Source: Desulfovibrionaceae bacterium | GTDB taxonomy: Bacteria; Desulfobacterota; Desulfovibrionia; Desulfovibrionales; Desulfovibrionaceae | NCBI GenBank assembly: GCA_015709315.1 | Contig: JACCQI010000018.1 | Span: 1 to 62,472, forward strand | Direction of reading: 5' to 3' | DNA length: 62,472 bases | Shown: positions 43,543 through 52,352 of the stretch, in pieces | Numbering within the stretch: position 1 is the first letter of the stretch | Layout: each line of letters starts with the position of its first letter | Program-made: the position numbers and the translations under genes | Notes under the pieces: model-generated | Seen by the model: only the letters and a program-made list of their open reading frames with translations | Told to the model about the DNA's origin: nothing | The model's database searches: none

Positions 43543-44067
43543 TCATGGCCGGAGCGCCGCGTTGTTTCCTCCGCCGAGGGTGTCCAGGTGCCTGGCCAGG
43601 AAGGCGCGTTCCGCGGCCGTGGTCCGGGATTCCAGCCGGGTGACCACGGTAAGCAGGCGGGCTTCCAGTTCCCGGACGCCGGATTGTATCCGGGCGCGGT
43701 CCTTCGGCCCGAGGGCGGTCCCGGCCCGCTCCGCCAGCTTGTCCGCCGAGTTCTCGAGCGTCTGCCGGGCCAGGGCCTTGCGGCAATAGCCCAGGATGTC
43801 GTTGAACCGCCCCAGGGTCCAGCCGAGGTCGCGGATGGCCTTTTCCCGCGCCCGCTTGAGGACGAGCCGTCCTTCCTCGCGGGTCATGGCGCCGCAGCGC
43901 TCGGCGGCCTTTTCCACGGCCTTGATGACGGCGCGGCTGTCCCGCAGAAAGCGGTCGAGTTCGGTCACGGAAACGGGTGGAGGCTGGTTTTTTTCGGGGA
44001 CGGCATCGCAGGCGGACGCCAAAAAAAGAGCCGCAACCAAAGATATGATGCACGCAAGGCGTTGCAT
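43543..44067 (-). CDS. Hypothetical lipoprotein, helical
   Basis: This 174-residue protein has a signal peptide with lipobox LASAC (Cys20) and an all-helical, Arg/Ala/Leu-rich mature part. VSVTELDRFLRDSRAVIKAVEK resembles the corresponding region of the neighbouring lipoprotein (FSASEFERFLDDL), and LGWTLGRFNDILGYCRKAL parallels ALGWDSDRFMYIYSHSLVM, so the two may be ancient duplicates (both given here as partial landmarks). ATG 44067 follows GGGAGGTATCC. Function unknown. Confidence 0.78.
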   Translation of the reverse strand: MQRLACIISLVAALFLASACDAVPEKNQPPPVSVTELDRFLRDSRAVIKAVEKAAERCGAMTREEGRLVLKRAREKAIRDLGWTLGRFNDILGYCRKALARQTLENSADKLAERAGTALGPKDRARIQSGVRELEARLLTVVTRLESRTTAAERAFLARHLDTLGGGNNAALRP

Positions 44068-44219
44068 GGATACCTCCCGGTCGGGCAGCACAGAGCGATT
44101 CATATATACGCATCCGCGACCGGGACGTCAACGGGCGCTTTTTCCCGTCCGGGGTTCAAATCCCGCGTGAAGTCATATACAGTCACCCTTCATCATTCCC
44201 GATCATGGAGAGAAAACCC

Positions 44220-45380
44220 ATGCCTTTGAAAGTGAGTCGGCGCAGGCCTCTGGTGGCCCAGTCGGAAATTCGGAACATGACGCTTGAGTGCGCCCGCGCG
44301 GGCGGGGTGAACCTGGCCCAGGGCGTGTGCGACCTGCCGGTGCCGCCGGTGGTCATGGACGGCGTGAACGAGGCCATGGCCGACGGCCACAACATCTACA
44401 CCCGGTTCGACGGCCTTTCCCGGCTGCGTCGGGCCGTGGCGGCCAAGCAGCGGAGATACGCGGGCATGGACGTGGACCCCGAGGGCCAGGTGGTGGTCTC
44501 GGCCGGAGCCACGGGCGCGTTCTACGCCGCCTGCCTGGCCCTGCTCGACGAGGGGGACGAGGTCGTGGTCTTCGAGCCGTACTACGGCTACCACATCGTG
44601 ACCATGGCCTCCCTGGGCATCAAGCCGGTCTTCGTCACCCTGGAACCCCCGGCCTGGGAATTCGTTGCCTCGGACCTGGAGAACGCGGTCACGGACAAAA
44701 CCCGCGCCCTGATTCTGAACACCCCGTCCAACCCGGCGGGCAAGGTCTTTTCCCGGGCCGAGCTTTCCGTCATCGCCGACTTTGCCGAGGCCCACGACCT
44801 GTTCGTGTTCACGGACGAGATCTACGAGCATTTCGTGTTCGACGGCCGGGAGCACGTGGCCCCGGCCATCCTGCCCGGCATGGCCCGGCGGACCATCACC
44901 ATCTCCGGCCTGTCCAAGGTCTTCGCCATCACCGGCTGGCGGCTGGGCTATGCCGTCTGCGACCCGGAGTGGGCGCTGCCCATCGGCCACTTCAACGACC
45001 TGGTGTACGTGTGCGCGCCCGCGCCGCTCCAGATCGGGGCGGCCAGGGGGCTGGAGGAGCTGGGGGCCGATTATTATAGGTCCGTGTCGGACGACCATCA
45101 GCGCAAGCGCGACCTGTTTTGCGCCGCACTGCGCGACGTGGGGCTGGTTCCGCACGTGCCCGAGGGCGCGTACTACACCCTGGCCGACGTGACCTCCCTG
45201 CCCGGCGCCACGGCCAAGGAGCGGGCGCTGTACCTGTTGGAGAAGACCGGCGTGGCCTGCGTGCCCGGATCGGCGTTCTACTCCGGGCCTGTGGGCGAAA
45301 CCCTGGCCCGGTTCTGTTTCGCCAAGGAGATGGACGTGCTTGAGGACGCCATGAACCGGCTGCGGAGGCTGGACAAATGA
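44220..45380 (+). CDS. PLP-dependent aminotransferase, class I/II
   Basis: This 386-residue fold-type I aminotransferase has NLAQGVCDLPVP, VSAGATGAFYAACLALL, FEPYYGYH, NTPSNPAGKVFS, the DEIYEHFVFDG segment and the PLP lysine in SGLSKVFAITGWRLGY. It resembles the AspC/PatA-type group using aspartate, methionine/kynurenine or similar amino donors; the exact substrate is not clear. ATG 44220 follows GGAGAG; ATG 44205 is five codons longer. It overlaps the DksA-like gene by four bases (ATGA). Confidence 0.92.
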   Translation: MPLKVSRRRPLVAQSEIRNMTLECARAGGVNLAQGVCDLPVPPVVMDGVNEAMADGHNIYTRFDGLSRLRRAVAAKQRRYAGMDVDPEGQVVVSAGATGAFYAACLALLDEGDEVVVFEPYYGYHIVTMASLGIKPVFVTLEPPAWEFVASDLENAVTDKTRALILNTPSNPAGKVFSRAELSVIADFAEAHDLFVFTDEIYEHFVFDGREHVAPAILPGMARRTITISGLSKVFAITGWRLGYAVCDPEWALPIGHFNDLVYVCAPAPLQIGAARGLEELGADYYRSVSDDHQRKRDLFCAALRDVGLVPHVPEGAYYTLADVTSLPGATAKERALYLLEKTGVACVPGSAFYSGPVGETLARFCFAKEMDVLEDAMNRLRRLDK

Positions 45381-45712
45381 ACGACAGGCAGAAAAAGGAA
45401 TTCAAGACGTTCGCGCGGGATGAGATCGAGGCCCTGAAGGCCGAGATCCCCCGGCTGGAGGAACTGGTCAAGCCCGTGGCCCCGGACAACGCCATCGGCC
45501 GCATCTCGCGCATGGACACCATCGTCAACCAGTCCGTGGCCGAGGCCCAGCTTTCCAAGGCCAGGGCGCGTCTGGTGCGGCTTCAGGAGGCGCTCAGGCG
45601 GGTGGACGAGGACGAGGACTTCGGCCTGTGCGCGGACTGCGGCGACCCCATCCCCATGGCCCGGCTCAAGGCCATGCCCGAAACGGATCTGTGCGTGGCG
45701 TGCGCGGAGTAG
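45377..45712 (+). CDS. DksA/TraR-family zinc finger protein
   Basis: This 111-residue protein has an N-terminal helical hairpin with the acidic EDED before the zinc finger and the four zinc cysteines in CADCG and CVACAE. DksA-type proteins enter the RNA polymerase secondary channel, often with ppGpp. The protein is shorter than E. coli DksA (151 residues), closer to the TraR/YbiI-like group. It is coupled to the aminotransferase by an ATGA overlap, an unusual pairing. Confidence 0.88.
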   Translation: MNDRQKKEFKTFARDEIEALKAEIPRLEELVKPVAPDNAIGRISRMDTIVNQSVAEAQLSKARARLVRLQEALRRVDEDEDFGLCADCGDPIPMARLKAMPETDLCVACAE

Positions 45713-45716
45713 CCCG

Positions 45717-46265
45717 CTAGCCCTCATCCATGGTGGCCAGGAATTCCGTGAAGGAAACCACGACGATCGGCTCCTCGATGAGCGAGCGGATGACCTTGAG
45801 GTGCAGCTTTTCCCTTTCCCTGGCGGTCAGGCTTTCGATCAGCCGGGCGTAGTCCATGTCCTCCTTGCGGATGTGGTTCACCCACCATTTGGCGATGGAA
45901 TTCAGGGAGCCTCCCGCGTCTTCCTGTTCGGCGATGCCCAGGACGATGTTCCTGTGGAACCGGGGCATGATCTCCTCGCGGAAGACGCGGTGCCGTTCCT
46001 TGTGCCCGTCCACGGTGTCATAAGGATACCCTAACTGCTCCGCGAGCAGGCCGAGGACGCGCTCCTCCAACTCCAGGTGCTGCTGGGTGAATCGGTTGAG
46101 CAGGTCGAAAACCTTGTTCAGCCGGGTTTTGTTGAGCCGGACCTCGCCCGATTTGGTTCGGGTCCACCAGACGTCGATGAGTTTGAGGATGGATCGATGC
46201 TGGCGGTCGAGATAGTCGAGATGGACGGACAGTTGCGGAGTCCAGACAAGGGCGTTGGTGGGCAT
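45717..46265 (-). CDS. Bacteriohemerythrin
   Basis: This 182-residue protein has the hemerythrin diiron ligand pattern: H in LSVHLDYLDRQHRSILKLI, QHLELEE, HKERHRVF and HIRKEDMDY. It binds O2 or stores/delivers it, or protects against oxygen, as in other anaerobic sulfate reducers. The C-terminal ~45 residues after the four-helix bundle (EREKLHLKVIRSLIEEPIVV) are an extra helical part. It is 95 bases downstream of a membrane polyferredoxin gene on the same strand. Confidence 0.9.
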   Translation of the reverse strand: MPTNALVWTPQLSVHLDYLDRQHRSILKLIDVWWTRTKSGEVRLNKTRLNKVFDLLNRFTQQHLELEERVLGLLAEQLGYPYDTVDGHKERHRVFREEIMPRFHRNIVLGIAEQEDAGGSLNSIAKWWVNHIRKEDMDYARLIESLTAREREKLHLKVIRSLIEEPIVVVSFTEFLATMDEG

Positions 46266-46360
46266 GGCGTTTCGGTCCTCGCGTTGAGTTTCGGTCCTGT
46301 GGACGGCGGGGTATGTCCACCGTAGCACCAAGGCGCGCCGGAGAAAAGCCGCGCGGCGAG

Positions 46361-47332
46361 CTAGAAAGCGGAGTAGAACCGCCGGACCATGGCGGCGGGC
46401 AAGGCCGAGTCCCAGTGGCCGGTGGACGACGCCCACAGCCAGGCCGGCAGCAGCACGGCCACGGCTCCCGCGCCCGCCACAGCCCAGTGGATGCGCTTCT
46501 TCCCGAGCACCGAAAACGAAAGGCACCCTTCCACCGGGCAGGTCTCCACGCACCGCCCGCAGCCGATGCATTCCGGGGACCGGACCACGGTTTTCCCCTG
46601 CACGTCGATGCCGGACGGGCATTGCCGTCGGCACGCGCCGCAGTGGACGCAGATGTCCGCGTTCCGTTGCACGGCGGTGGGGCCGAACCAGGCTATCAGG
46701 CCGAGCAGCGCGCCATAGGGGCAGAGATAGCGGCACCAGAAGTTCCGCACCGCCAGGCTGGCCACTGCCAGCAGGCCGATCACGGCTAGGGCGAGCGCGG
46801 ACGGATGGAGGAAGAAGGCCAGCATGCCGGCGTCGGCGACCATGTTGTAGGGGCCGGTGATGAAGGCCCGGAGGGAGCGCGGGTCCATGGAGAACACCGC
46901 GATGCAGAAACCGGCCAGGAGCAGGTATTTCACGCCGTGCAGGGGCAGGTCCAACCATCTGGGCGGGATTACGGCCAGGCCCAGTCTGCGGCCCGTCCGC
47001 TCCAGCAGGGAGGAGAGGAACCCCACCGGGCAGACGTAGCCGCAGAATCCCTTGCGGAACAATAAGGCCATGGTCAGGACGGCCAGAAAAATGGTCAGCC
47101 CGGCCGGATGCACCGGGTCCCAGCGGCCCGTTTCCAGCAGTTGCCGGAATCCCATCAGGGCGCTGATGGGCAGGAAGCCCTCCACGCTGCCGGGCTTGGG
47201 CACGAATGTTTCGGAGCGGCCGGACGCCCAGGCCACGAAACCGATGAAGCGGTAGCCCGCGTACAGGCAGAACAGGGTGAATGCGGCCTGGACCGCGAGC
47301 CGAAAACGGGAGGGGGAGAGTGTGATTTTCAT
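46361..47332 (-). CDS. NapH/CcoG-like membrane polyferredoxin
   Basis: This 323-residue protein has about five transmembrane helices. Two CxxxCP motifs (GFCGYVCPVG and WCRYLCPYG) lie near the membrane, and two [4Fe-4S] motifs (CVHCGACRRQCP and CIGCGRCVETCP) lie in a cytoplasmic part at about 215-260. The arrangement is that of NapH/RdxA-type quinol- or electron-transferring membrane ferredoxins. Its partner is unknown. The neighbouring hemerythrin suggests a role in oxygen or redox response, but this is only context. Confidence 0.87.
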   Translation of the reverse strand: MKITLSPSRFRLAVQAAFTLFCLYAGYRFIGFVAWASGRSETFVPKPGSVEGFLPISALMGFRQLLETGRWDPVHPAGLTIFLAVLTMALLFRKGFCGYVCPVGFLSSLLERTGRRLGLAVIPPRWLDLPLHGVKYLLLAGFCIAVFSMDPRSLRAFITGPYNMVADAGMLAFFLHPSALALAVIGLLAVASLAVRNFWCRYLCPYGALLGLIAWFGPTAVQRNADICVHCGACRRQCPSGIDVQGKTVVRSPECIGCGRCVETCPVEGCLSFSVLGKKRIHWAVAGAGAVAVLLPAWLWASSTGHWDSALPAAMVRRFYSAF

Positions 47333-47422
47333 GGTTGGCCTTGGCGTTGAGGAGGACCCCTTTACTCCAACCCGGAGCGGTCGGCAAGGGAGTGCAGCAT
47401 TTTTCATTTTTCATATTTATAT

Positions 47423-47451
47423 AGTATATTCAACATTTTATCATAAATCAG
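47423..47451 (-). promoter_or_regulatory. Candidate promoter of the polyferredoxin gene
   Basis: On the minus strand CTGATT (-35), 17 bases and TATACT (-10) occur in an AT-rich block about 90 bases before the start codon. Confidence 0.4.
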
Positions 47452-47648
47452 CCCATGAATCGGGGGTGTTTTTTTGACAGGTGGGGTCCGGCAATGGCCG
47501 TGCGGCCGACAGCGCCATGTCCGAAGGGGCCAAAGCTGCCTGAAAGGGCGGAATCCGCCGAAATGCGGGGATCCCTGCTCAGGCCGCGCCCCGCGCCGCC
47601 CTTGACTATCTGCTTATTCTGGCTTAACAAACGTCCTCTTTGCCCGCG

Positions 47649-47676
47649 CTGGACGGTATCTCTGCGCGTGTATAAT
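47649..47676 (+). promoter_or_regulatory. Candidate promoter of the ffh operon
   Basis: A perfect -10 TATAAT (47671-47676) is preceded at 16 bases by a weak -35 (CTGGAC). The start of ffh is about 36 bases downstream of the -10. Confidence 0.5.
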
Positions 47677-47712
47677 TTGGGGATAACGAGATAAATCCGG
47701 GAGATAGGATAG

Positions 47713-49242
47713 TTGTTCGAGAGCCTGCAGGAGAGACTCGGCGCCACTTTCTCGAAGTTGGGCGGTAAAAAGACCCTTGATGAGGACAATATCAAGGAGG
47801 GGCTTCGCGAGGTGCGCCTGGCGCTCCTGGAGGCCGACGTCAATTTCAAGGTGGTCAAGGGATTCGTCGATCAGGTCAAGGAGCGCGCCCTCGGCGACGA
47901 GGTCCTCAAGGGGCTGGAGCCCGGACAGCATTTCATCAAGATCGTCAACGAGGAGCTGATAGAGCTGCTCGGCGGCGAGCAAAAGGACCTGGACCTTTCG
48001 GCCAAGCCGCTCAAGCTGATGATGGTCGGCCTCCAGGGTTCGGGCAAGACCACCAGCGCCGGCAAGATCGCGCTCTTCCTGCGCAAGCAGCACGGCCGCA
48101 AGCCGTACCTGGTCCCGGCGGACGTCTATCGCCCGGCGGCCATCGACCAGTTGCACACGCTGGCCAGGCAGCTCGACGTGCCCGCCTATCCGTCCACCAC
48201 GGACATGGACCCGGTGGACATCTGCCGGGACGCGCTGGTCAAGGCCGAGGAGCTGGGCTGCGATCTGGTGCTCTTTGACACCGCGGGACGGCTGCACATC
48301 GACGAGACGCTGATGGACGAGCTTCTGAACATCAAGCGCGAGTGCCGTCCCCAGGAAATTTTATTCGTGGCCGACGCCATGACCGGCCAGGACGCGGTGA
48401 CCGTTGCCGACGCCTTCAACGAGAAGCTCGACATCACCGGCGTGGTCCTGACCAAGATGGACGGCGACGCGCGCGGCGGCGCGGCCCTGTCCATCAAGTC
48501 CGTGACCGGCAAGTCGGTCAAGTTCGTGGGCGTGGGCGAAAAGCTCTCCGAGCTGGAGCTGTTCCACCCGGACCGCATCGCTTCCCGCATTCTCGGCATG
48601 GGCGACATGATGACGCTCATCGAGAAGGCCCAGACCGAGATCGACGAGGAAGAGGCCAAGGTCATGGCCGAGAAGATGGCCAAGGCGGAGTTCGATTTCG
48701 AGGACTTCCTCGGCCACATGAAGAAGATCAAGAAGCTCGGCAGCATGGAGGGCCTGCTCAAGATGATCCCCGGCATGGGGAACGTCATGAAGCAGTTGGG
48801 CGACAACGCCCTGCCCGAGGACGAGATGAAGCGCACCGAGGCGATCATCTCCTCCATGACCATGCAGGAGCGCCGCCGGCCCAAGCTGATCAACCAGAGC
48901 CGCAAGGAGCGCATCGCCAAAGGCTCCGGGGTGAAGGTCGCCGACGTCAACGTGCTCATCAAGAATTTCAAGCAGATGAGCCAGGTCATGCAGGCCATGA
49001 TGGGCGGCGGCAAGGGCAAGAAGCAGAAGGGCATGATGAATCGGCTCAAGGGCCTGGCAGGCGGCGGAACGCCCGGCATGGACGCCATGGGCGGCATGCC
49101 CGGAATGGGTATGCCCGGCGGAATGCCCGGCATGGGCGAGGACGAGGGCGGCCGCAAGGGGTTGTCCAAGAAAACGCTCAAGGAACGCCAGAAGAAGAAA
49201 TTGAACAAGAAAAAAAATAAAAAGAAGAAAAAGAAGAAATAA
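47713..49242 (+). CDS. ffh: Ffh, signal recognition particle protein (SRP54)
   Basis: This 509-residue SRP GTPase has an N domain (1-90), a G domain with GLQGSGKTTSAGKIA, DVYRPAAIDQL, DTAGRLHIDE and TKMDGDARGGAALS, and a Met-rich M domain from about 300. After the M domain comes a GM-rich tail (repeats of GGMPGMGMPGG type) and a terminal run of Lys. It binds signal sequences of nascent membrane proteins with 4.5S RNA. The start is TTG 47713 behind GGGAGATAGGA; no ATG fits the conserved N-terminus. It leads the operon ffh-rpsP-khpA-rimM-trmD-rplS. Confidence 0.96.
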   Translation: MFESLQERLGATFSKLGGKKTLDEDNIKEGLREVRLALLEADVNFKVVKGFVDQVKERALGDEVLKGLEPGQHFIKIVNEELIELLGGEQKDLDLSAKPLKLMMVGLQGSGKTTSAGKIALFLRKQHGRKPYLVPADVYRPAAIDQLHTLARQLDVPAYPSTTDMDPVDICRDALVKAEELGCDLVLFDTAGRLHIDETLMDELLNIKRECRPQEILFVADAMTGQDAVTVADAFNEKLDITGVVLTKMDGDARGGAALSIKSVTGKSVKFVGVGEKLSELELFHPDRIASRILGMGDMMTLIEKAQTEIDEEEAKVMAEKMAKAEFDFEDFLGHMKKIKKLGSMEGLLKMIPGMGNVMKQLGDNALPEDEMKRTEAIISSMTMQERRRPKLINQSRKERIAKGSGVKVADVNVLIKNFKQMSQVMQAMMGGGKGKKQKGMMNRLKGLAGGGTPGMDAMGGMPGMGMPGGMPGMGEDEGGRKGLSKKTLKERQKKKLNKKKNKKKKKKK

Positions 49243-49361
49243 CGAGGAATTAAGAGGTTTCTGCGGCCGATCGGTGTGCTGGACGCGTTACCTTATAATT
49301 ATATCATCTTGCTTTAAGTTGTGCAAAAACGTATGAAAAAACTATTGGGAGAATAAGAACT

Positions 49362-49601
49362 ATGGCTATGAAAATCAGACTGACCCGGATGGGTTCCAAG
49401 AAGCGTCCCTTCTACCGCGTAGTGGCCCTCGACGGCGCCGCCCGCCGCGATGGACGCCCCGTCGAGTACCTCGGGCACTACAACCCGATGGTCGAACCCA
49501 ACGAGATACAGCTCGATATGGAAAAGATCGAACAGTGGCTGGCCAAGGGCGCCGAGCCCAGCAGCACCGTTCGCTCCCTGCTGAAAAAGGCCGGCAAGTA
49601 G
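49362..49601 (+). CDS. rpsP: Ribosomal protein bS16
   Basis: This 79-residue protein begins [21 protein letters not shown] and contains [12 protein letters not shown], diagnostic of bS16 (landmarks only). It is a structural component of the 30S subunit. The ATG follows GGGAGAATAAGAACT. A 119-base AT-rich gap after ffh includes TATAAT-like sequence (about 49293), so an internal promoter for the ribosomal part is possible. Confidence 0.97.
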   Translation: MAMKIRLTRMGSKKRPFYRVVALDGAARRDGRPVEYLGHYNPMVEPNEIQLDMEKIEQWLAKGAEPSSTVRSLLKKAGK

Positions 49602-49708
49602 CGCATGCTTCTTGGGATGGGGAGCCGCTTAGGCCCCCAGGCGGTCCGGACCGAATTGGCAGCTCAGATTCATGGCGCGTGGCGACGCGCCGACACGGAG
49701 GTGACGTC

Positions 49709-49942
49709 ATGTTGAAAGAGATGATTGAGTACATTGCCAAGTCCCTGGTGGACAACCCGGACGAAGTGTACGTTTCGGAAGTCGAAGGCGAGCAGACCTC
49801 GGTGATCGAACTGAAGGTTGCCAAGGAAGACCTCGGCAAGGTGATCGGCAAGCAGGGCCGCACGGCCCGCGCCATGCGGACCTTGCTCGGCGCAGCCTCC
49901 ACCAAGGCCCGCAAGCGCTCCGTCCTGGAGATCCTGGAATAG
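49709..49942 (+). CDS. khpA: KhpA, KH-domain RNA-binding protein
   Basis: This 77-residue single KH domain protein has the [18 protein letters not shown] loop-helix (the GxxG motif is GKQG). It binds RNA, usually as a partner of KhpB/Jag in Gram-positive bacteria, and is encoded between rpsP and rimM in many genomes, as here. The ATG follows GGAGG. Confidence 0.95.
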   Translation: MLKEMIEYIAKSLVDNPDEVYVSEVEGEQTSVIELKVAKEDLGKVIGKQGRTARAMRTLLGAASTKARKRSVLEILE

Positions 49943-49954
49943 CCCGACAGGCCG

Positions 49955-50554
49955 ATGGCTGAACGACATTCCGCCGATGGGTTCATCCTCGTGGGCGGGG
50001 TGGTCAAGCCGCACGGAATTCGAGGGGAGTTCTGCGTGAAGAGTCATGCAGACTCCCCATCCCTTTTCGACGCGGTGGACACCCTGTACCTGCGGGACAA
50101 GAACCGGCCCCCAAAGCCTTTTGCCATCGCTTCCTGGCGCGAGCACAAGGGTTTCGTCCTTGTCACCGCCAAGGGCGTGGCCGACCGCGACCAGGCCGAG
50201 GCCCTGCGCGGCCGGGATGTGCTGGTGCGCGAAACGGACCTGCCCGAGCCGGAGGAGGGCGAGCACTACCTCTACCAGTTGATCGGCTGCCGGGTGGTGC
50301 TGGAGGACGGGACCGGGGTCGGCGAGTTGACGGGCTTCTACGAGACCGGCGAGCAGGACACCTGGGTCATTGTGAGCGAGGCCGGGACCGAAATTTTGCT
50401 GCCCGCCGTGCCCGAGTTCGTCAAGGACATCGACCTGGACGCCGGGACCATTCGCATCGAGCCGCCGGAAGGGCTGCTCGACCTCTATCTCAATCCCGAA
50501 CCGCGCCGGAAAAAGAAAAAGCGGTCTCCCCCGCGCCGGAAAGACCCGTCATGA
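49955..50554 (+). CDS. rimM: RimM, 16S rRNA processing / 30S maturation factor
   Basis: This 199-residue protein has the RimM N-terminal barrel (VGGVVKPHGIRGEFCVKS) and the PRC-barrel C-terminal domain (YLYQLIGCRVV, then LLPAVPEFVKDIDLDAGTIRI shown only by position ~148-168, and EPPEGLLDLY). It helps assemble the head of the 30S subunit around uS19. A basic tail (RRKKKKRSPPRRK) extends the C-terminus. It overlaps trmD by four bases (ATGA). Confidence 0.95.
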   Translation: MAERHSADGFILVGGVVKPHGIRGEFCVKSHADSPSLFDAVDTLYLRDKNRPPKPFAIASWREHKGFVLVTAKGVADRDQAEALRGRDVLVRETDLPEPEEGEHYLYQLIGCRVVLEDGTGVGELTGFYETGEQDTWVIVSEAGTEILLPAVPEFVKDIDLDAGTIRIEPPEGLLDLYLNPEPRRKKKKRSPPRRKDPS

Positions 50555-51846
50555 ATTTCCACCTCGTCTCCATCTTCCCCCATTTCTTCGAGACCCCGCT
50601 GCACAGCGGGCTGATGGGCAAGGCCGTGGAAAACGGGCTGGTCAGTCTCGATATGGTGGACGTGCGCCGGTTCGCGGGCGGGGTTCACAAGTCCGTGGAC
50701 GACCGCCCGTTCGGCGGCGGGCCGGGCATGCTGCTCAAGCTCGACCCCATGGTCAAGGCGCTCGACTCCATTGAAAGCAGGGGGCGCATGCTCATGCTCT
50801 CCCCGCGCGGCAAGCCGTTCGACCAGGCCATGGCGCGCGAGCTGTCGCGCGAGGACGACGTGACCCTTATCTGCGGGCGCTACGAGGGCATTGACGAGCG
50901 GCTGCTGGACCTCTATCCCATCGAGCTGGTTTCCGTGGGCGATTTCGTGCTCAACGGCGGCGAGATCGGCGCGGTCTGCGTGGTCGAGGCCGCGGCCCGG
51001 CTTCTGCCCGGCTTCATGGGCCACGAGGAATCCGGCGACGAGGAGTCCTTTTCCGCCGGGCTGCTCGAATACCCGCACTATACGCGGCCCGAGGAATTCA
51101 ACGGCCTGGCCGTGCCCGAGGTGCTCCGCAGCGGCGACCACGGCAAGATCGAACAGTGGCGGCGGGAGCGCTCGCTCACGGCCACCTTGGAAGACCGGCC
51201 CGACCTGCTGCCCGGCGCGAGCCTCACGGTCGAGGACATCGATTTTCTGCGCGTCCGGCCCAGGACCCGGCTGGGGCGCAACCTGTACATCGCGCTCTGC
51301 CATTACCCGGTGACCAACAAGTTCGGGGAAAAGGTGGCGGTCTCGGTGACCAACCTGGACCTGCACGACATGGCCCGCGTGGCCCGCACCTACGGCCTGG
51401 GCGGGTTTTACGCCACCACCCCCATCGCGGACCAGAAGGCGCTGGCCGAGCGGCTGCTCGAACACTGGACGCAGGGGGCCGGGAGCCAGGCCAACCCGGA
51501 CCGGGCCGAGGCGTTTTCCACGGTCAAGGTTTTTGACGATATCGAGGGGGCGGTCCTTGACATTCAGCGCCAAACAGGGCAATGTCCCCGCCTCGCGGCC
51601 ACGTCAGCACGGCTGGACCGCGGCAAGGGTGCGGACCCTGCCCTGACCTGTTTCGAGGTCAAAAAATGGCTCGCCAACTCTCCGGTTTTATTGATTTTTG
51701 GAACTGGACACGGTCTGGCGGAAGAAGTCCTCTCCAAAACGGACGGCACATTGCGGCCGATCAGGTATTTGGATGACTACAACCATCTGTCGGTGCGGAG
51801 CGCGGTGGCGATCACCGTGGACCGGCTCATCGCGGATGAGTATTAA
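50551..51846 (+). CDS. trmD: TrmD with fused C-terminal RNA methyltransferase-like domain
   Basis: The protein has 431 residues; ordinary TrmD has about 240-250. Residues 1-~240 are TrmD (HLVSIFPHFFETPL, DDRPFGGGPGML, ICGRYEGIDERL, SVGDFVLNGGE), the SPOUT enzyme that makes m1G37 in tRNA. Residues ~247-431 (starting RNLYIALCHYPVTNKFGEK) match a separate SAM-dependent RNA methyltransferase-type domain (PF09936-like), ending LLIFGTGHGLAEEVL and an NHLSVRSAVAITVDRL knot-like helix. Such fusion is known in Desulfovibrio-like genomes. It lies between rimM and rplS in the normal order. Confidence 0.93.
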   Translation: MNFHLVSIFPHFFETPLHSGLMGKAVENGLVSLDMVDVRRFAGGVHKSVDDRPFGGGPGMLLKLDPMVKALDSIESRGRMLMLSPRGKPFDQAMARELSREDDVTLICGRYEGIDERLLDLYPIELVSVGDFVLNGGEIGAVCVVEAAARLLPGFMGHEESGDEESFSAGLLEYPHYTRPEEFNGLAVPEVLRSGDHGKIEQWRRERSLTATLEDRPDLLPGASLTVEDIDFLRVRPRTRLGRNLYIALCHYPVTNKFGEKVAVSVTNLDLHDMARVARTYGLGGFYATTPIADQKALAERLLEHWTQGAGSQANPDRAEAFSTVKVFDDIEGAVLDIQRQTGQCPRLAATSARLDRGKGADPALTCFEVKKWLANSPVLLIFGTGHGLAEEVLSKTDGTLRPIRYLDDYNHLSVRSAVAITVDRLIADEY

Positions 51847-51864
51847 GATTCAGGAGAAACAGCT

Positions 51865-52215
51865 ATGGACATCATCAAGAAAATCGAGTCCGAACACCTC
51901 CGTTTGGACATGCCCGCATTCAAGGCCGGTGACACCGTCAAGGTTCACTACCGCATCATCGAAGGCGAAAAGGAGCGCATCCAGGTCTTCCAGGGCGCTG
52001 TCCTGCGTCGCCGCCGCGGCACCACCAACGCCTCCTTCACCGTGCGCAAGATTTCCGACGGCATCGGCGTGGAGCGCGTGTTCCCCATGAACTCCCCCTA
52101 CATCGACCGCGTTGAAGTGGTCTCCGAGGGCAAGGTTCGCCGCTCGCGCATCTATTACCTGCGCAAGCTGCGCGGTAAGGCCGCACGCATCAAGTCCAAG
52201 CAGATCTGGGAGTAA
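51865..52215 (+). CDS. rplS: Ribosomal protein bL19
   Basis: This 116-residue protein has [22 protein letters not shown] and [14 protein letters not shown] regions (landmarks), typical of bL19 at the 30S-50S interface. The ATG follows CAGGAGAAACAGCT. It is the last ribosomal gene of the operon; an elaborate hairpin region follows. Confidence 0.97.
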   Translation: MDIIKKIESEHLRLDMPAFKAGDTVKVHYRIIEGEKERIQVFQGAVLRRRRGTTNASFTVRKISDGIGVERVFPMNSPYIDRVEVVSEGKVRRSRIYYLRKLRGKAARIKSKQIWE

Positions 52216-52352
52216 TTTTCCGGATAAGCGGGCGTCTGCACCGTTGCTCGCGGAAATCCACCCCTTGCGTATTGGGATACGCGGCGGGCCTGATTTCCGC
52301 TCCCAACGGCACAGCCACCCACTTCTCCGAAAAATTACAGGAAGGAATATAT

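Larger units (their letters stand above)
47333..47712. promoter_or_regulatory. Divergent promoter region polyferredoxin / ffh operon
   Basis: These 380 bases are AT-rich at 47400-47450 (polyferredoxin side) and GC-rich at 47470-47610. Candidate promoters for both directions are listed separately. I see no SRP RNA gene here; the conserved 4.5S loop sequence is absent. Confidence 0.6.

Noticed and set aside
44150-44165. CGGGGTTCAAATCCCG, looks like a tRNA T-arm
   Set aside because: No D-arm, anticodon arm or acceptor stem can be built around it; it is the upstream region of the aminotransferase gene.
47470-47640. Possible 4.5S (SRP) RNA upstream of ffh
   Set aside because: The conserved GGAAGCAGCC-type loop of bacterial SRP RNA is absent.
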